In this document: one piece after another, positions 52,030 through 60,597 of the stretch
Numbering within the stretch: position 1 is the stretch's first letter
Layout: each line of letters starts with the position of its first letter
NCBI GenBank assembly: GCA_964510065.1
Contig: CAZEAC010000012.1
Span: 17,718-81,717, forward strand
Direction: 5' to 3'
Origin: CAZEAC01 sp964510065
GTDB taxonomy: Bacteria > Bdellovibrionota_C > UBA2361 > CAIXSY01
DNA: 64,000 bases
Notes under the pieces: model-generated
Seen by the model: only the letters and a program-made list of their open reading frames with translations
Databases searched by the model: none
What the model was told of the DNA's origin: nothing
Translations under genes and position numbers: made by a program

Positions 52030-53049
52030 TTACTCCAACCCCGTCGAAAGCAACAACCACCTCTGCTCAAACGGCGCCCCCGAGCGGGCGGCGGTGGCGA
52101 AACGGCTCCAGCTTTTAGACTGGAAAATAAAGTGAAAATTGCCGTCCGAAGCCGCAGCGAGCGGCGGAGGGTTGGGGTCTCGCGCGGCTTTACGCACTGA
52201 ACGCAGCAATACCTCATCAAAACGATCCGAGCCGGAAGGCGATTCAAGAATCACTTTAAGCAGCACACCGTGCGGCGAAAGTATCGCCCTGACGACACTA
52301 AACTCCGAAATCTTTCTAACATCACTGGCAGTCATCTCCTCCCAGCCCTCGACCCGTAGCTGCGAGAAAACCTGAGTAGCAACACGCCGTACAAAAACAG
52401 CAAAACGCTCCGCCTTCGCATTCAAAAGAGTGATGTCGCCGTCGGGTAGATTCGGCAGATAATCCGTTGTGCCGGGTACACCTAAAAATTGTGCGCCCGA
52501 TCCGCTCGGCCGCGAAAATGCAGAGTATTCTGAGCTGTCCTTGCGCTGAGCAGTCTTATCATTCGAAGCCGAAATCGAACCGATCTTATCAAGAAGTGTC
52601 GGGTCGGAAAGCTTTAACTGCTGCTGTTGCGGCGGCGGCTTTGGCTGCTCGCGCTGCTGTACTTTTTGCTCCTGCTTCTCTCGTTTAGGGCGTGACTCCC
52701 GCGCGGGCTGCTTATTTAAAGAAACCGTACGACTCGCATCCTCACCGGCGCCACGCTTAATTTGCTCCTTCTCGGCGAAACTATCGCGCTCCGAGAGATA
52801 CTTTGGGTCCCGCGGCAGCTTCTCAGAGAGATCTTGTTTTGGCGGTGTTACTATTTGCCGCGTACGGTTCTGTATAGGGGGTGTCTTTTCGTATACCACA
52901 TCAATAACTAAAGGCGCCTCAATCGGAGTAGGGCGCCTGGAACCAAGGACTATCGCCAGAATTAGATGGAAAAGAAGCGATAGCAGAATACCGAGCCGCA
53001 AATAGCGTCTTAGGCATTGGTCGATATCGGAAATCCCTGCGCGGGCCAT
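52030..53049 (-). CDS. TonB-like energy transducer
   Basis: A 339-residue protein with one N-terminal membrane helix (about 18-36, LGILLSLLFHLILAIVLG) preceded by Arg residues, a long periplasmic Pro/Gln/Lys-rich spacer (QREQPKPPPQQQQ, about 132-144), and a C-terminal domain (about 225-310) with the TonB-like pattern SVVRAILSPHGVLLKVILESPSGSDRFDEVLLRSVR described here in parts. TonB links the proton motive force to outer-membrane transport. No ExbBD is in the window. After the domain, 30 residues rich in Phe, Arg and Ala form an unusual tail, the part duplicated beyond vapBC. Confidence 0.75.
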   Translation of the reverse strand: MARAGISDIDQCLRRYLRLGILLSLLFHLILAIVLGSRRPTPIEAPLVIDVVYEKTPPIQNRTRQIVTPPKQDLSEKLPRDPKYLSERDSFAEKEQIKRGAGEDASRTVSLNKQPARESRPKREKQEQKVQQREQPKPPPQQQQLKLSDPTLLDKIGSISASNDKTAQRKDSSEYSAFSRPSGSGAQFLGVPGTTDYLPNLPDGDITLLNAKAERFAVFVRRVATQVFSQLRVEGWEEMTASDVRKISEFSVVRAILSPHGVLLKVILESPSGSDRFDEVLLRSVRKAARDPNPPPLAAASDGNFHFIFQSKSWSRFATAARSGAPFEQRWLLLSTGLE

Positions 53050-53128
53050 TAGCCGTAAAATATCACATTACCTGTGGTCGAGCACAGCACAGTTGCCGGA
53101 TTAGGAATTATGGTATAGCGTATTTGAA

Positions 53129-53362
53129 ATGGGCTCACTTGGCGCAACAGAACTAATCGTAATCGCAGTGGTTGTCGTGCTCCTCTTCGGCACGCGCAAG
53201 CTCCCCGAACTTGGTGCGGGACTTGGAAAGGCAATCAATAACTTTAAAAAATCTTACAAAGAAGCCTCGGCGATCGATGTTACGCCGACAAACGAAAAGA
53301 AAGACGAGAAGGGCGGTAGTGGTTCGGGCAGTAGTGGTTCGGGCAGCGGCTCAGGCCAGTAA
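53129..53362 (+). CDS. tatA: Sec-independent translocase protein TatA
   Basis: A 77-residue protein with the TatA layout: short N-terminus, a membrane helix (ELIVIAVVVVLLFG), the FGTRKLPELG hinge (about 20-29), an amphipathic helix (LGKAINNFKKSYKEA), and a hydrophilic tail. TatA forms the channel for folded proteins with twin-arginine signals. The tail ends in a Gly/Ser run (GSGSSGSGSGSG), unlike the usual acidic tail. TatB and TatC are not nearby. It is divergent from tonB-like with an 80-base promoter region. Confidence 0.93.
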   Translation: MGSLGATELIVIAVVVVLLFGTRKLPELGAGLGKAINNFKKSYKEASAIDVTPTNEKKDEKGGSGSGSSGSGSGSGQ

Positions 53363-53365
53363 CCG

Positions 53366-54385
53366 TCATGCGTTCTTAATCCGCAAGATTATTCCATCGC
53401 CCTGATACACTGCAAGAATCTGAAAGCCACGTGAAACTCCGATGGCAATCTCAATGTCGTTACCTTTCTGCTTGGGTTGGATCACCGTAAAGCCGGTAAA
53501 ATCTTGCGGCGGGTAGTGCGGAAGGAGAAGATTCGATTTCTTAAGTTTAGTTTTCGGGACGACAAGCGCATATCCACGATCATTATTGCGTATCAATTTA
53601 AATCCGGGATTCCCGCCGAGAATCGCCAGCCGCACCACTGGATTAAACGCCGGAGGAAGATAATCAAAATGCACTCCAGTTAAAAGAAACTGACCAGGTG
53701 GCGGGGCAACATCGACTTCCTTGGGCGGCGTAATTGAGGCCGTGGTCTCTATTGCGTCGGGAGTGCTGGCCGGTGTCGCTATCGGCGTGACGATAGCCGT
53801 TGGTGTTGCTGTCGGTGTCGAGGTGGCGGTCGGCTTTAAAGTTGCCGTCGTACTAGCCGTCGCGGTGACTTCCGGAGTCGGCGTTAAGGTAACCGCATCT
53901 TCCGGAGTCGCTTGAAAAGTCGCAGTCTCCGCGGGCGTCGCCGAAGGTTGTGGCGTTGAGGTTGAAGTTGCTCGCTGCGCGGGAGACTTTTCTTTGGCCC
54001 CGAAAGTAATAACTATGCCGTCACCCTTTCTTGCCTTTGTGTACTTAGGAATCGAGTCGCCGCTAAGATCAAGCACGACACGAACCTTATCCGGATGCGC
54101 GCCGATTCGGATGCTCTTAAGGAATTCATGAGAGGCGATATCTAACGTTTTAGCCACGGTCGAACGCGGCCCTACAAGGTCAACGACTATACGGGTCGGC
54201 TTTTGGAGCTCGGTAATCTGCAGCTCTTGTAGCCCCTTCGCAGCGGCTGCCACTTCAATGGTCTTACCGTTTGCGCTCGCCGTCACCGAGATAGCATCTT
54301 TTTTATAAGACGCTAACGGCTCCGAGCTTACATCTACTGAAACAAGAAGGAGGACGAAAAGGCAAAGCGTTGCAAAGATCTTCAT
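53366..54385 (-). CDS. AMIN-domain envelope protein with Thr/Pro linker
   Basis: A 339-residue exported protein; I start at the ATG at 54385 (signal peptide MKIFATLCLFVLLLVS). Residues about 30-125 are an AMIN domain (ELQKPTRIVVDLVGP, IRIGAHPDKVRVVLDL), which targets proteins to peptidoglycan or septal and secretin complexes. A low-complexity Ala/Thr/Pro linker follows (about 135-225, ending near ITPPKEVDV). A second AMIN-like beta domain ends the protein (FTVIQPKQKGNDIEIAIG, QGDGIILRI). Convergent with tatA, separated by 3 bases. Confidence 0.85.
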   Translation of the reverse strand: MKIFATLCLFVLLLVSVDVSSEPLASYKKDAISVTASANGKTIEVAAAAKGLQELQITELQKPTRIVVDLVGPRSTVAKTLDIASHEFLKSIRIGAHPDKVRVVLDLSGDSIPKYTKARKGDGIVITFGAKEKSPAQRATSTSTPQPSATPAETATFQATPEDAVTLTPTPEVTATASTTATLKPTATSTPTATPTAIVTPIATPASTPDAIETTASITPPKEVDVAPPPGQFLLTGVHFDYLPPAFNPVVRLAILGGNPGFKLIRNNDRGYALVVPKTKLKKSNLLLPHYPPQDFTGFTVIQPKQKGNDIEIAIGVSRGFQILAVYQGDGIILRIKNA

Positions 54386-54626
54386 ACCCACCAAAGATAA
54401 CACAGCGCGGCGTAGCTGCAACCAGATCTTGAAGGGGCGCCGTTCCGGCACGCGCGGGAAGGGGCGCGTGCCTGCACTGGGCCGCGCTGTGTCTACCGTG
54501 CTGTCCCTTCGGGGAATTTCGGCTCCGCCGAAATGGTATTACTCTCCTTCAGAAAAATTTTCTTAAGTTTAGAAGATTCTGACGGATAGTAATAAGAGGG
54601 AGCTCCCTTGCTCAAGATGGCAGAGT

Positions 54627-55370
54627 CTATTTTAGTTCAAAATCAAGTGGATCTTGAACATCGGCTTCATTCTGGAGCATCTTCAACTCTCGCTCGATGC
54701 GTTCGCGGTTCTCAATCTGGAACTTGAGCAGCCTTTTTTCAAATACTACCAGCGCTGCCGGGTACTTGCTGGTTACCTTGTAGCGCTTATCAGCACCAAG
54801 TTTGTCGCGAACAGAGAGCAGAACCTCTTTGGACTGTGTGTAGCCGCCGTTGTCAGAGGATTCTACTTTCATTTTGTCGTTTATCGGCGAACTGACGGCA
54901 ATCGTCGCCCCGCCAGGTCGTTCGGTTAACATGATTAACGTGTCACGAAATACCGCAATCCAAACATCGAGGATCTGATTGTTATTGACCTCCGCGTCAA
55001 GACGCTCCTGCGAGTCTTCCTGTTCAAATATAAGTTCGAGTTGGCCACGAAATATCAAATTTGCAGTCAAATCTTTCGAGCCGGCACTAAACGCAAAACG
55101 GCGTGCCGCCGATCGACAGGCGAGATACTCGAGCATCAGCCGAGGCCTAAAACCACGCCATGCTTTGCCCGCCGCAAATTGAAATACAAACGGCGCAATA
55201 ATAATCGAGGCCCACATTATCGCACCAACATGCAGTGACAGCGCGATAGTGCTCCCAACAATGCAAGTCATAAAGGCAGCCATAAAGCCCTTGGATTGGG
55301 CTCGGGCCATAAGCTCTACCTTTTCCTCAGGCGGAATCGCACGCCAGGTATCGGTATTTTCAATGCTCAT
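54627..55370 (-). CDS. Hypothetical inner-membrane protein, 247 aa
   Basis: The N-terminal 25 residues are hydrophilic, followed by two membrane helices (about 29-48 FMAAFMTCIVGSTIALSLHV, split at the turn, and 52-67 IMWASIIIAPFVFQFA). The remaining 175 residues are cytoplasmic, alpha/beta, ending in a coiled-coil helix (about 205-235, FQIENRERIERELKML). No family recognised. It is the first gene after a spacer with short A-rich repeats related to the GxxExxY flanks, and is transcribed away from them. Confidence 0.6.
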   Translation of the reverse strand: MSIENTDTWRAIPPEEKVELMARAQSKGFMAAFMTCIVGSTIALSLHVGAIMWASIIIAPFVFQFAAGKAWRGFRPRLMLEYLACRSAARRFAFSAGSKDLTANLIFRGQLELIFEQEDSQERLDAEVNNNQILDVWIAVFRDTLIMLTERPGGATIAVSSPINDKMKVESSDNGGYTQSKEVLLSVRDKLGADKRYKVTSKYPAALVVFEKRLLKFQIENRERIERELKMLQNEADVQDPLDFELK

Positions 55371-55610
55371 TGATTAAATAAAACGGGTGTTGCCACATAT
55401 GCAGATAATCGGCAATTTTTGCCGCTTTTTTGAGCGTACATGGGTCCCGATAAGGTCATTGCAGATAATGTGCCAGGGCTAGTCATAGGCAACTTCCGGA
55501 GCTTTTCTACGATATAGGATGTGAAAAACCACAAAGACAAAAATAAGAACCACAGAGACACAAAGCTCACAGAGGGGGGGGAATGGGGTCCCTTCGCGGT
55601 CTTTCACTTC

Positions 55611-55700
55611 GCCTCTGTGGTTTAACGAATTTCAAACCAGTAGGAAAAAGTATGAGAAACCACAGAGGCGCAGAGTTCACAGAACGGGAGCGTGATCCGT
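55611..55700 (+). repeat. Left direct repeat of the GxxExxY cassette
   Basis: About 90 bases that recur at 56081-56176: GCCTCTGTGGTTTA, TTCAAACCAGT, GGAAAAA, then the GxxExxY start codon and ten codons, ending CGGGAGCGTGATC. Inside it GCCTCTGTGGTTT and AAACCACAGAGGC are inverted arms of 13 bp, with the ATG in between. Shorter related A-rich repeats precede it (55511-55570). Confidence 0.8.
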
Positions 55701-56056
55701 TAACTGCCAACGTAATTGGTTGCGCCATAGAAGTTCACCGCAACCTCGGCCCCGGACTGCTTGAATCAGCCTACCAGCAGTGCTTAGCACACGAACTATC
55801 TATCGCTAAGGTACCTTGCCGTGTTCAGGTTCCCATGCCTGTCGAGTACAAGGGTATTAAGATTAATTGCGACTATAAGATGGACTTGTTGGTGGACGAG
55901 TTCCTGGTGGTTGAGCTCAAAGCCGTTGAGCAGCTCACGAGTGTTCACGAGGCACAGCTCCTGACATATATGAAACTAGCCGAAGCACCGGTGGGATTGC
56001 TGATCAATTTTAACGTGCAACTGCTTAAAAATGGCATCCGCCGCTTTGTGCTTTAA
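55652..56056 (+). CDS. GxxExxY protein, PD-(D/E)XK nuclease fold
   Basis: A 134-residue protein named after its motif GPGLLESAY (about 34-42). The nuclease-fold residues are present in DLLVDEFLVVELKAVE (about 80-95: Asp, then Glu-x-Lys), after YKGIKINCDYKM. The protein is of usual length. The function of the family is unknown. The start ATG has GGAAA upstream and lies inside a repeat, so the first ten residues (MRNHRGAEFT) are encoded by repeat sequence. A second copy of this start without a gene is found in the right repeat at 56128. Confidence 0.9.
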   Translation: MRNHRGAEFTERERDPLTANVIGCAIEVHRNLGPGLLESAYQQCLAHELSIAKVPCRVQVPMPVEYKGIKINCDYKMDLLVDEFLVVELKAVEQLTSVHEAQLLTYMKLAEAPVGLLINFNVQLLKNGIRRFVL

Positions 56057-56080
56057 CTTCCCCCGCCTCTGTGTTCTCTG

Positions 56081-56176
56081 CGCCTCTGTGGTTTATTTAA
56101 TATTCTTCAAACCAGTGGGAAAAAATATGAGAAACCACAGAGGCGCAGAGAACACAGAGGCGGGAGCGTGATCTGT
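56081..56176 (+). repeat. Right direct repeat of the GxxExxY cassette
   Basis: The second copy of the flank at 55611-55700, with the same GCCTCTGTGGTTTA, CAAACCAGT, start codon and GGGAGCGTGATC. The duplicated ATG (56128) opens a frame MRNHRGAENTEAGA that stops at once. The pair of repeats brackets the gene, as if a tandem copy had been deleted or the cassette inserted between them. Confidence 0.8.
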
Positions 56177-56254
56177 TCGCGCAACTTTTACCGAACTTTC
56201 TCGAACAGTCCTAGGGCAGTAGCTATTGCGTTGTAGTGCAATGCTCGCTTCGGT

Positions 56255-56280
56255 CCGCCTACGCATGAAGCTACGGCGGA
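56255..56280. repeat. CCGCC...GGCGG palindromic element, isolated copy
   Basis: CCGCCTACGC and GCTACGGCGG are inverted around ATGAA. The element abuts the left arm of the comM leader hairpin. It belongs to the family that is arrayed at the tRNA genes near 58.8 and 63.4 kb. Confidence 0.75.
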
Positions 56281-56341
56281 TATAGTCTTTTCTAAAAGTT
56301 TTGCGAACAAGAAATTCGCAAAACTTTTGAAAAGGACTATA
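56281..56341 (+). promoter_or_regulatory. Long hairpin covering the comM ribosome binding site
   Basis: TATAGTC...AAAAGTTTTGCGAA (56281-56307) pairs with TTCGCAAAACTTTTGAAAAGG...TATA (56315-56341) over about 25 bp with two bulges. The AAAAGGA ribosome binding site lies in the second arm, and the start codon at 56343 follows at once. Folded, it would hide the site; translation would need an opening factor or processing. Confidence 0.7.
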
Positions 56342-56342
56342 T

Positions 56343-57875
56343 ATGTTAGCAAAAGTAAGATCCTCCGCGATTTTTGGAATTGATGCCTATTCATGTGATG
56401 TCGAAGTCGAAATTCGCGAGGGTAAGCAAAATTTCACTATCGTTGGTTTAGGCGATAGCGCGGTACGGGAGTCGAAAGAGCGTGTCGTTTCGGCAATCCG
56501 TGCGGCTGGTTTCTGGGTGCCGAAAGCGCTCCTGGTTAATTTGGCTCCTGCAGAGCTCAAGAAAGAGGGATCCGCTTTCGACCTTCCGATCGCGCTCGCC
56601 ATCTTGATTGCGTCAAGGCAGCTTTCACTGGAGTCGCAGCCAACACGAAGCTTTCACGGCGAGCTTTCTCTTGACGGACGGGTCCGAGGGATCCGCGGAG
56701 TGATAGCCCTTGCGGCGCATGCGCGTCAAAACGGTGACGAACAGATCGTCGTACCAAGTGAAAATGGCGCGGAAGCAGCGCTGGTGCAGGGGCTCGAGGT
56801 AATTACTGTGGGCTCACTCGCTGAATTAGTGGCGATACTTCGTGGGACGCGACCAGCAAAGCCGGCTACGCGCGCACTTTCGATCGAGCCGAATTCAGAT
56901 AACGCGCGCTCGCTGCATGATGTGTGGGGGCAGGAATTGGCAAAGCGCGCGCTAATAATTGCTGCGGCAGGAGGGCATAATGCGCTTATGATCGGGCCGC
57001 CGGGCTGTGGAAAGAGCATGCTCGCCGAGCGCTTTCCGACGCTGCTTCCACCGCTTCGCGATCAGGAGATGCTCGACGTGGTGAAGATTCACTCGCTCGC
57101 CGGGTATCCGGTGACTCGGCTTCTTGGCGGCGAGCGCCCTTACCGAGCGCCACACCATTCAATTTCAGATGTGGCAATGGTTGGCGGCGGAAGCGTGGTG
57201 CGCCCCGGTGAAATTAGCCTAGCCCATCGTGGCGTGCTGTTCCTTGACGAATTTCCGGAGTTTCGGCGAATTGTGCTTGAGTCTTTACGTGCACCGCTTG
57301 AAAGCGGAGTGATCAATATTGCGCGGGCTCGTGCCCGTGTTACGCTGCCGGCGCGCTGCCAACTCATTGCGGCGATGAATCCATGCCCCTGTGGAAGACT
57401 TGGCACAAGTGAGTGCCGCTGCTCGCGCGCTGCCGTACATCACTACTTACAGAAGCTCTCCGAGCCGATTCTTGATCGAATCGATCTGCATGTTGAACTT
57501 GATCCGGTGCCGCTTTCTGTGGTCACCGCAAGCACTTCGAAAAACACCCGATCCGGCGAGGACATCGGAATTCTTATCGCCGAAACGCAGGAGCGTCAGC
57601 GTAAGCGCTCGGGAAAGCTGAACGCCGAGCTTAGCGGAGAAGAGCTAAAAAAACAGGTTTCGTTTGGCCGTGATGCAATTGTGCTCCTTGAACGCGCGTC
57701 GAAACGAAGCGCACTGAGTGTGCGTGGTTTCGTACGTATGCTGCGTGTGGCCGCGACGGTTGCGGATCTCGAAGGATGCGCAACGGTTAATGAGAAACAT
57801 CTTGCGGAAGCTCTGAGCCTTCGTTCGCTCGATAAATTGCGAGCGTTTGGCGAAGCGGCAGCTTCTAATTACTGA
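56343..57875 (+). CDS. comM: ComM/YifB-type AAA+ helicase, magnesium-chelatase-like
   Basis: A 510-residue cytoplasmic AAA+ protein. In naturally transformable bacteria ComM drives branch migration during DNA integration. The N-terminal ChlI-like domain (about 1-165: IVGLGDSAVRESKERV, LVNLAPAELKKEG) precedes the ATPase: Walker A GPPGCGKS (218-225), APHHSISDVAMVGGG, Walker B GVLFLDEFPEF, and the zinc-type segment NPCPCGRLGTSECRCS (about 343-358). The C-terminal lid (VRGFVRMLRVAATVADL) is complete. A hairpin sits right on the start. It overlaps the convergent PilP-like gene by 7 bases. Confidence 0.96.
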   Translation: MLAKVRSSAIFGIDAYSCDVEVEIREGKQNFTIVGLGDSAVRESKERVVSAIRAAGFWVPKALLVNLAPAELKKEGSAFDLPIALAILIASRQLSLESQPTRSFHGELSLDGRVRGIRGVIALAAHARQNGDEQIVVPSENGAEAALVQGLEVITVGSLAELVAILRGTRPAKPATRALSIEPNSDNARSLHDVWGQELAKRALIIAAAGGHNALMIGPPGCGKSMLAERFPTLLPPLRDQEMLDVVKIHSLAGYPVTRLLGGERPYRAPHHSISDVAMVGGGSVVRPGEISLAHRGVLFLDEFPEFRRIVLESLRAPLESGVINIARARARVTLPARCQLIAAMNPCPCGRLGTSECRCSRAAVHHYLQKLSEPILDRIDLHVELDPVPLSVVTASTSKNTRSGEDIGILIAETQERQRKRSGKLNAELSGEELKKQVSFGRDAIVLLERASKRSALSVRGFVRMLRVAATVADLEGCATVNEKHLAEALSLRSLDKLRAFGEAAASNY

Positions 57876-58693
57876 TCAGTGTTTTGATCTTTTGTGCGCA
57901 ATCGAAGCTCGATGGTTTGAGTCTTCGACTCGCCGGTAAAGTCGGTCAACGTTTCCAATATAAGAAGCTTGTCAGGGAGAATCTCCACGACCACGCCGCC
58001 GTGCGAGCCGATCTTAGTGCCTTTCTTTACCGTAAAACCTTTGCCTGCGCTGTTTTCTACAATCGCCGTCGCAGCGTCGGCGGCACCGAGCACCGCGGTA
58101 AGCTTCAATTGACCGTAGTCATAGCGCTCAAGCGGAGTAAGTCCTTCAGCGCCCTTCGGTGTCATGTCAAAGGGACGAAATGGATCACGCTTGCCAGTAG
58201 GGTCATATACAAAAGAGACTTTTTCGACTTCTGCTGCGTCCGCCTGTTCAAGCGCGGCTATCGCGGTATCAATACCGCTGCCCTCAACCTCGGGAGTCTG
58301 GCTCGAGGCTTCCGCAGTTGCGGCAGCTTCGTCGACATCATAGCCGACGAGTGGCTGTCGAGATTTTGGATCGATTTTGTAGCTAAAGGGCTTTGAAGTT
58401 GCCGGATCGACAGGCACCGAGTCAAAGTAGGTGCCACGAAGCTGATCAAGATACTCAGGCGGGTTCCCGCCGTTCTTGTTCATGTAGTCTTGCAATGCAA
58501 GTTGGATGCGCATCTGCTCCGCACGACGCGGCTCAAGGTCGGTCTGTTTCCTAATTGCCCGATCGATCGCGTCACGAGTAGTAATCGTCTCGCCGCCACC
58601 AAAGAAAGTAAGGAACACCACTTCAAAGACGATCACTGCGCCACACACGATGGTGATCTTTTTTGCAGGGCTAATTTTCTTCTTTTTCGCCAT
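57869..58693 (-). CDS. PilP-like type IV pilus assembly protein
   Basis: A 274-residue protein with one N-terminal membrane helix (about 12-30, ITIVCGAVIVFEVVFLTFF) in place of the usual lipoprotein signal. The C-terminal part matches PilP: KRDPFRPFDM (about 168-177), TPLERYDYGQLKLTAVLG, GKGFTVKKGTKIGSHGG and VEILPDKLLILE. In type IV pili PilP links the inner-membrane PilNO complex to the PilQ secretin. The middle (about 115-160) is Ala/Glu-rich and variable. No other pilus gene is in the window; the AMIN protein at 53366 is a possible partner. Confidence 0.8.
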   Translation of the reverse strand: MAKKKKISPAKKITIVCGAVIVFEVVFLTFFGGGETITTRDAIDRAIRKQTDLEPRRAEQMRIQLALQDYMNKNGGNPPEYLDQLRGTYFDSVPVDPATSKPFSYKIDPKSRQPLVGYDVDEAAATAEASSQTPEVEGSGIDTAIAALEQADAAEVEKVSFVYDPTGKRDPFRPFDMTPKGAEGLTPLERYDYGQLKLTAVLGAADAATAIVENSAGKGFTVKKGTKIGSHGGVVVEILPDKLLILETLTDFTGESKTQTIELRLRTKDQNTDQ

Positions 58694-58812
58694 TGTTATT
58701 TGAGCCTTACAATAAGGTAAGACTCCAAAATAGGCGAGAGCGCTTCAGGAAAATAGGGATGGCCGGTGAACGATGTTTTGAAAAGCGACTTCACGCCACA
58801 GGATAAAATATA

Positions 58813-58948
58813 TCGGGCTGAGAGGATTTGAATCCGCCTACGCCAAGGCTTCGGCGGACAAGCCACGATTGCAATAAATATCGGGGAGAGAGGATTTGAA
58901 CCCGCCTACGCCAAGGCTTCGGCGGATAAGCCAAGATTGCAATATAAA
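58813..58948. repeat. Two 68-bp tandem units of tRNA-Pro end plus palindromic element
   Basis: Units begin at 58813 and 58881, exactly 68 bases apart, and the real tRNA-Pro 3' end starts 68 bases further, at 58949. Each unit is about 21 bases of the tRNA 3' end (TCGGG..GAGAGGATTTGAA), the palindrome CCGCCTACGCC..GGCTTCGGCGG, and AAGCCANGATTGCAATA. The tRNA part breaks off inside the T arm. Confidence 0.85.
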
Positions 58949-59022
58949 TCGGGGTGAGAGGATTTGAACCTCCGGCCCCTAGTGCCCAAGACTAGTGCTC
59001 TACCAGGCTGAGCTACACCCCG
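58949..59022 (-). tRNA. tRNA-Pro(UGG)
   Basis: Acceptor CGGGGTG pairs with CACCCCG; the anticodon arm is CTAGT-CTTGGGC-ACTAG with anticodon TGG; the T arm holds GGTTCAAATCC. CCA is not encoded. The 3' end is followed by two tandem partial copies of itself. Confidence 0.97.
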
Positions 59023-59133
59023 ACAAACCTGCATCTCTATTCCGCATCTAAAGATCGGGGAGAATACTAGCCATTGAATGCATATGCAAGTGCGCCGATA
59101 ATCGCAAAGGAAGTATTGTAAATATTTATTCTT

Positions 59134-60537
59134 ATGAAACCACAAGCACACTCAATTAAAGATCTCCACGCGGATAAGCTTCAGCTCGGTAGCTATACGT
59201 TTACCGGTTGGGTTCGCACACACCGTACCTCGAAAAATGTATCATTTATTGAACTTAGTGATGGCTCCTCGGTGAAAGGATTGCAACTTGTGCTTGATCA
59301 GAAAAGCGTGGGTTATCCCGAGGTTTCCGCGCGTGTTGCCACGGGAGCGGCGATAGCGGTTGAGGGGAACTTGGTAAATTCACCTGCAAAGGGACAAAAG
59401 TATGAATTTCAAGTGACCAAATTCGAGCTTCTAGGCGAGGCCGATCCCGAGAGCTATCCGCTTCAGAAAAAGGGGCATACCCTCGAATTTTTGCGCGAGC
59501 ATCTGCACCTTCGCGCACGATCGAACACTTTTGGCGCGGTGTTTCGTGTCAGATCGGTAATCTCCCACGCGATTCACCGTTATTTCCAGGAGCGCGGATA
59601 TTATTGGCTGCATACACCTATTATTACTACCTCGGATTGCGAAGGTGCGGGTGAAATGTTTCGTGTTACCACGCTTGATCTGAACAAAGTGCCGAAGACT
59701 GACGATGGTAAAGTCGATGTGAAGCAGGATTTCTTCCAAGCCGAGGCCGGACTTACCGTGTCGGGGCAGCTTGAAGCTGAAACCTACGCGACCGCGCTCA
59801 CAAAAGTGTATACATTCGGACCGACATTTCGCGCCGAAAATTCTAACACCACTAGACATCTTGCTGAATTTTGGATGATTGAGCCCGAAGTCGCCTTTTG
59901 CGACCTGGCCGGTAATCGCGAGCTTGCCACTGATTTTATCTGTTTTCTGATTCGCGAGTTTTTAGAAAAATGCCAAGACGAGCTAAGGTTTTTTCAGGAG
60001 CGTGAGTGGACGGAGAAAGGGCTTGCGGAATCGCTGCGCAAAGTTGTGGAAACTCCTTTCGAAGTTATCGAGTATGGGGAAGCCATTAAGATTCTCGAAA
60101 ATTCCAAAGAGAAATTTGAATTCCCGATCTCGTGGGGAATAGACCTTCAGTCAGAACATGAACGCTATATCACTGACAAACATGTAAAGGGGCCCGTGGT
60201 GGTTGTGAACTACCCCAAGAAGATAAAAGCGTTTTATATGCGCCAAAATGATGATGGTCAAACGGTTGCCGCGATGGATGTGCTTGTGCCGAGGCTTGGC
60301 GAGATTATCGGCGGCTCGCAACGTGAAGAGCGTCGTGAACTTCTTGAAAAGCGCATTGTTGAGATGGGATTCCCCCTTGAAAGTTACAGCTGGTATTTGG
60401 AACTACGTCGATTTGGAACGGTGCCGCATGCCGGATTTGGATTGGGGCTTGAGCGACTTCTCATGTACCTCACCGGGATGCAAAATATTCGCGACGTAAT
60501 TGCGTTCCCACGCTTTCCAGGGTATGCGAAGTTTTAG
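59134..60537 (+). CDS. asnS: Asparaginyl-tRNA synthetase
   Basis: A 467-residue class II synthetase that charges tRNA-Asn. The N-terminal OB fold (about 15-105, FTGWVRTHRTSKNVSFIEL) binds the anticodon. Class II motif 2 is FRAENSNTTRHLAEFWMIEPE (parts at about 229-248), and motif 3 is GFGLGLERLLMYLTG (about 434-448). ISWGIDLQSEHERYI and the ending DVIAFPRFPG are typical of AsnRS. Normal length. It stands alone between tRNA-Pro and rocD, 60 bases before the latter. Confidence 0.97.
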   Translation: MKPQAHSIKDLHADKLQLGSYTFTGWVRTHRTSKNVSFIELSDGSSVKGLQLVLDQKSVGYPEVSARVATGAAIAVEGNLVNSPAKGQKYEFQVTKFELLGEADPESYPLQKKGHTLEFLREHLHLRARSNTFGAVFRVRSVISHAIHRYFQERGYYWLHTPIITTSDCEGAGEMFRVTTLDLNKVPKTDDGKVDVKQDFFQAEAGLTVSGQLEAETYATALTKVYTFGPTFRAENSNTTRHLAEFWMIEPEVAFCDLAGNRELATDFICFLIREFLEKCQDELRFFQEREWTEKGLAESLRKVVETPFEVIEYGEAIKILENSKEKFEFPISWGIDLQSEHERYITDKHVKGPVVVVNYPKKIKAFYMRQNDDGQTVAAMDVLVPRLGEIIGGSQREERRELLEKRIVEMGFPLESYSWYLELRRFGTVPHAGFGLGLERLLMYLTGMQNIRDVIAFPRFPGYAKF

Positions 60538-60597
60538 AGAATTTACCCGGAGTAAATGAGCAGTTACGCTTTTTGAACTTCTGATATACTACCAGAC

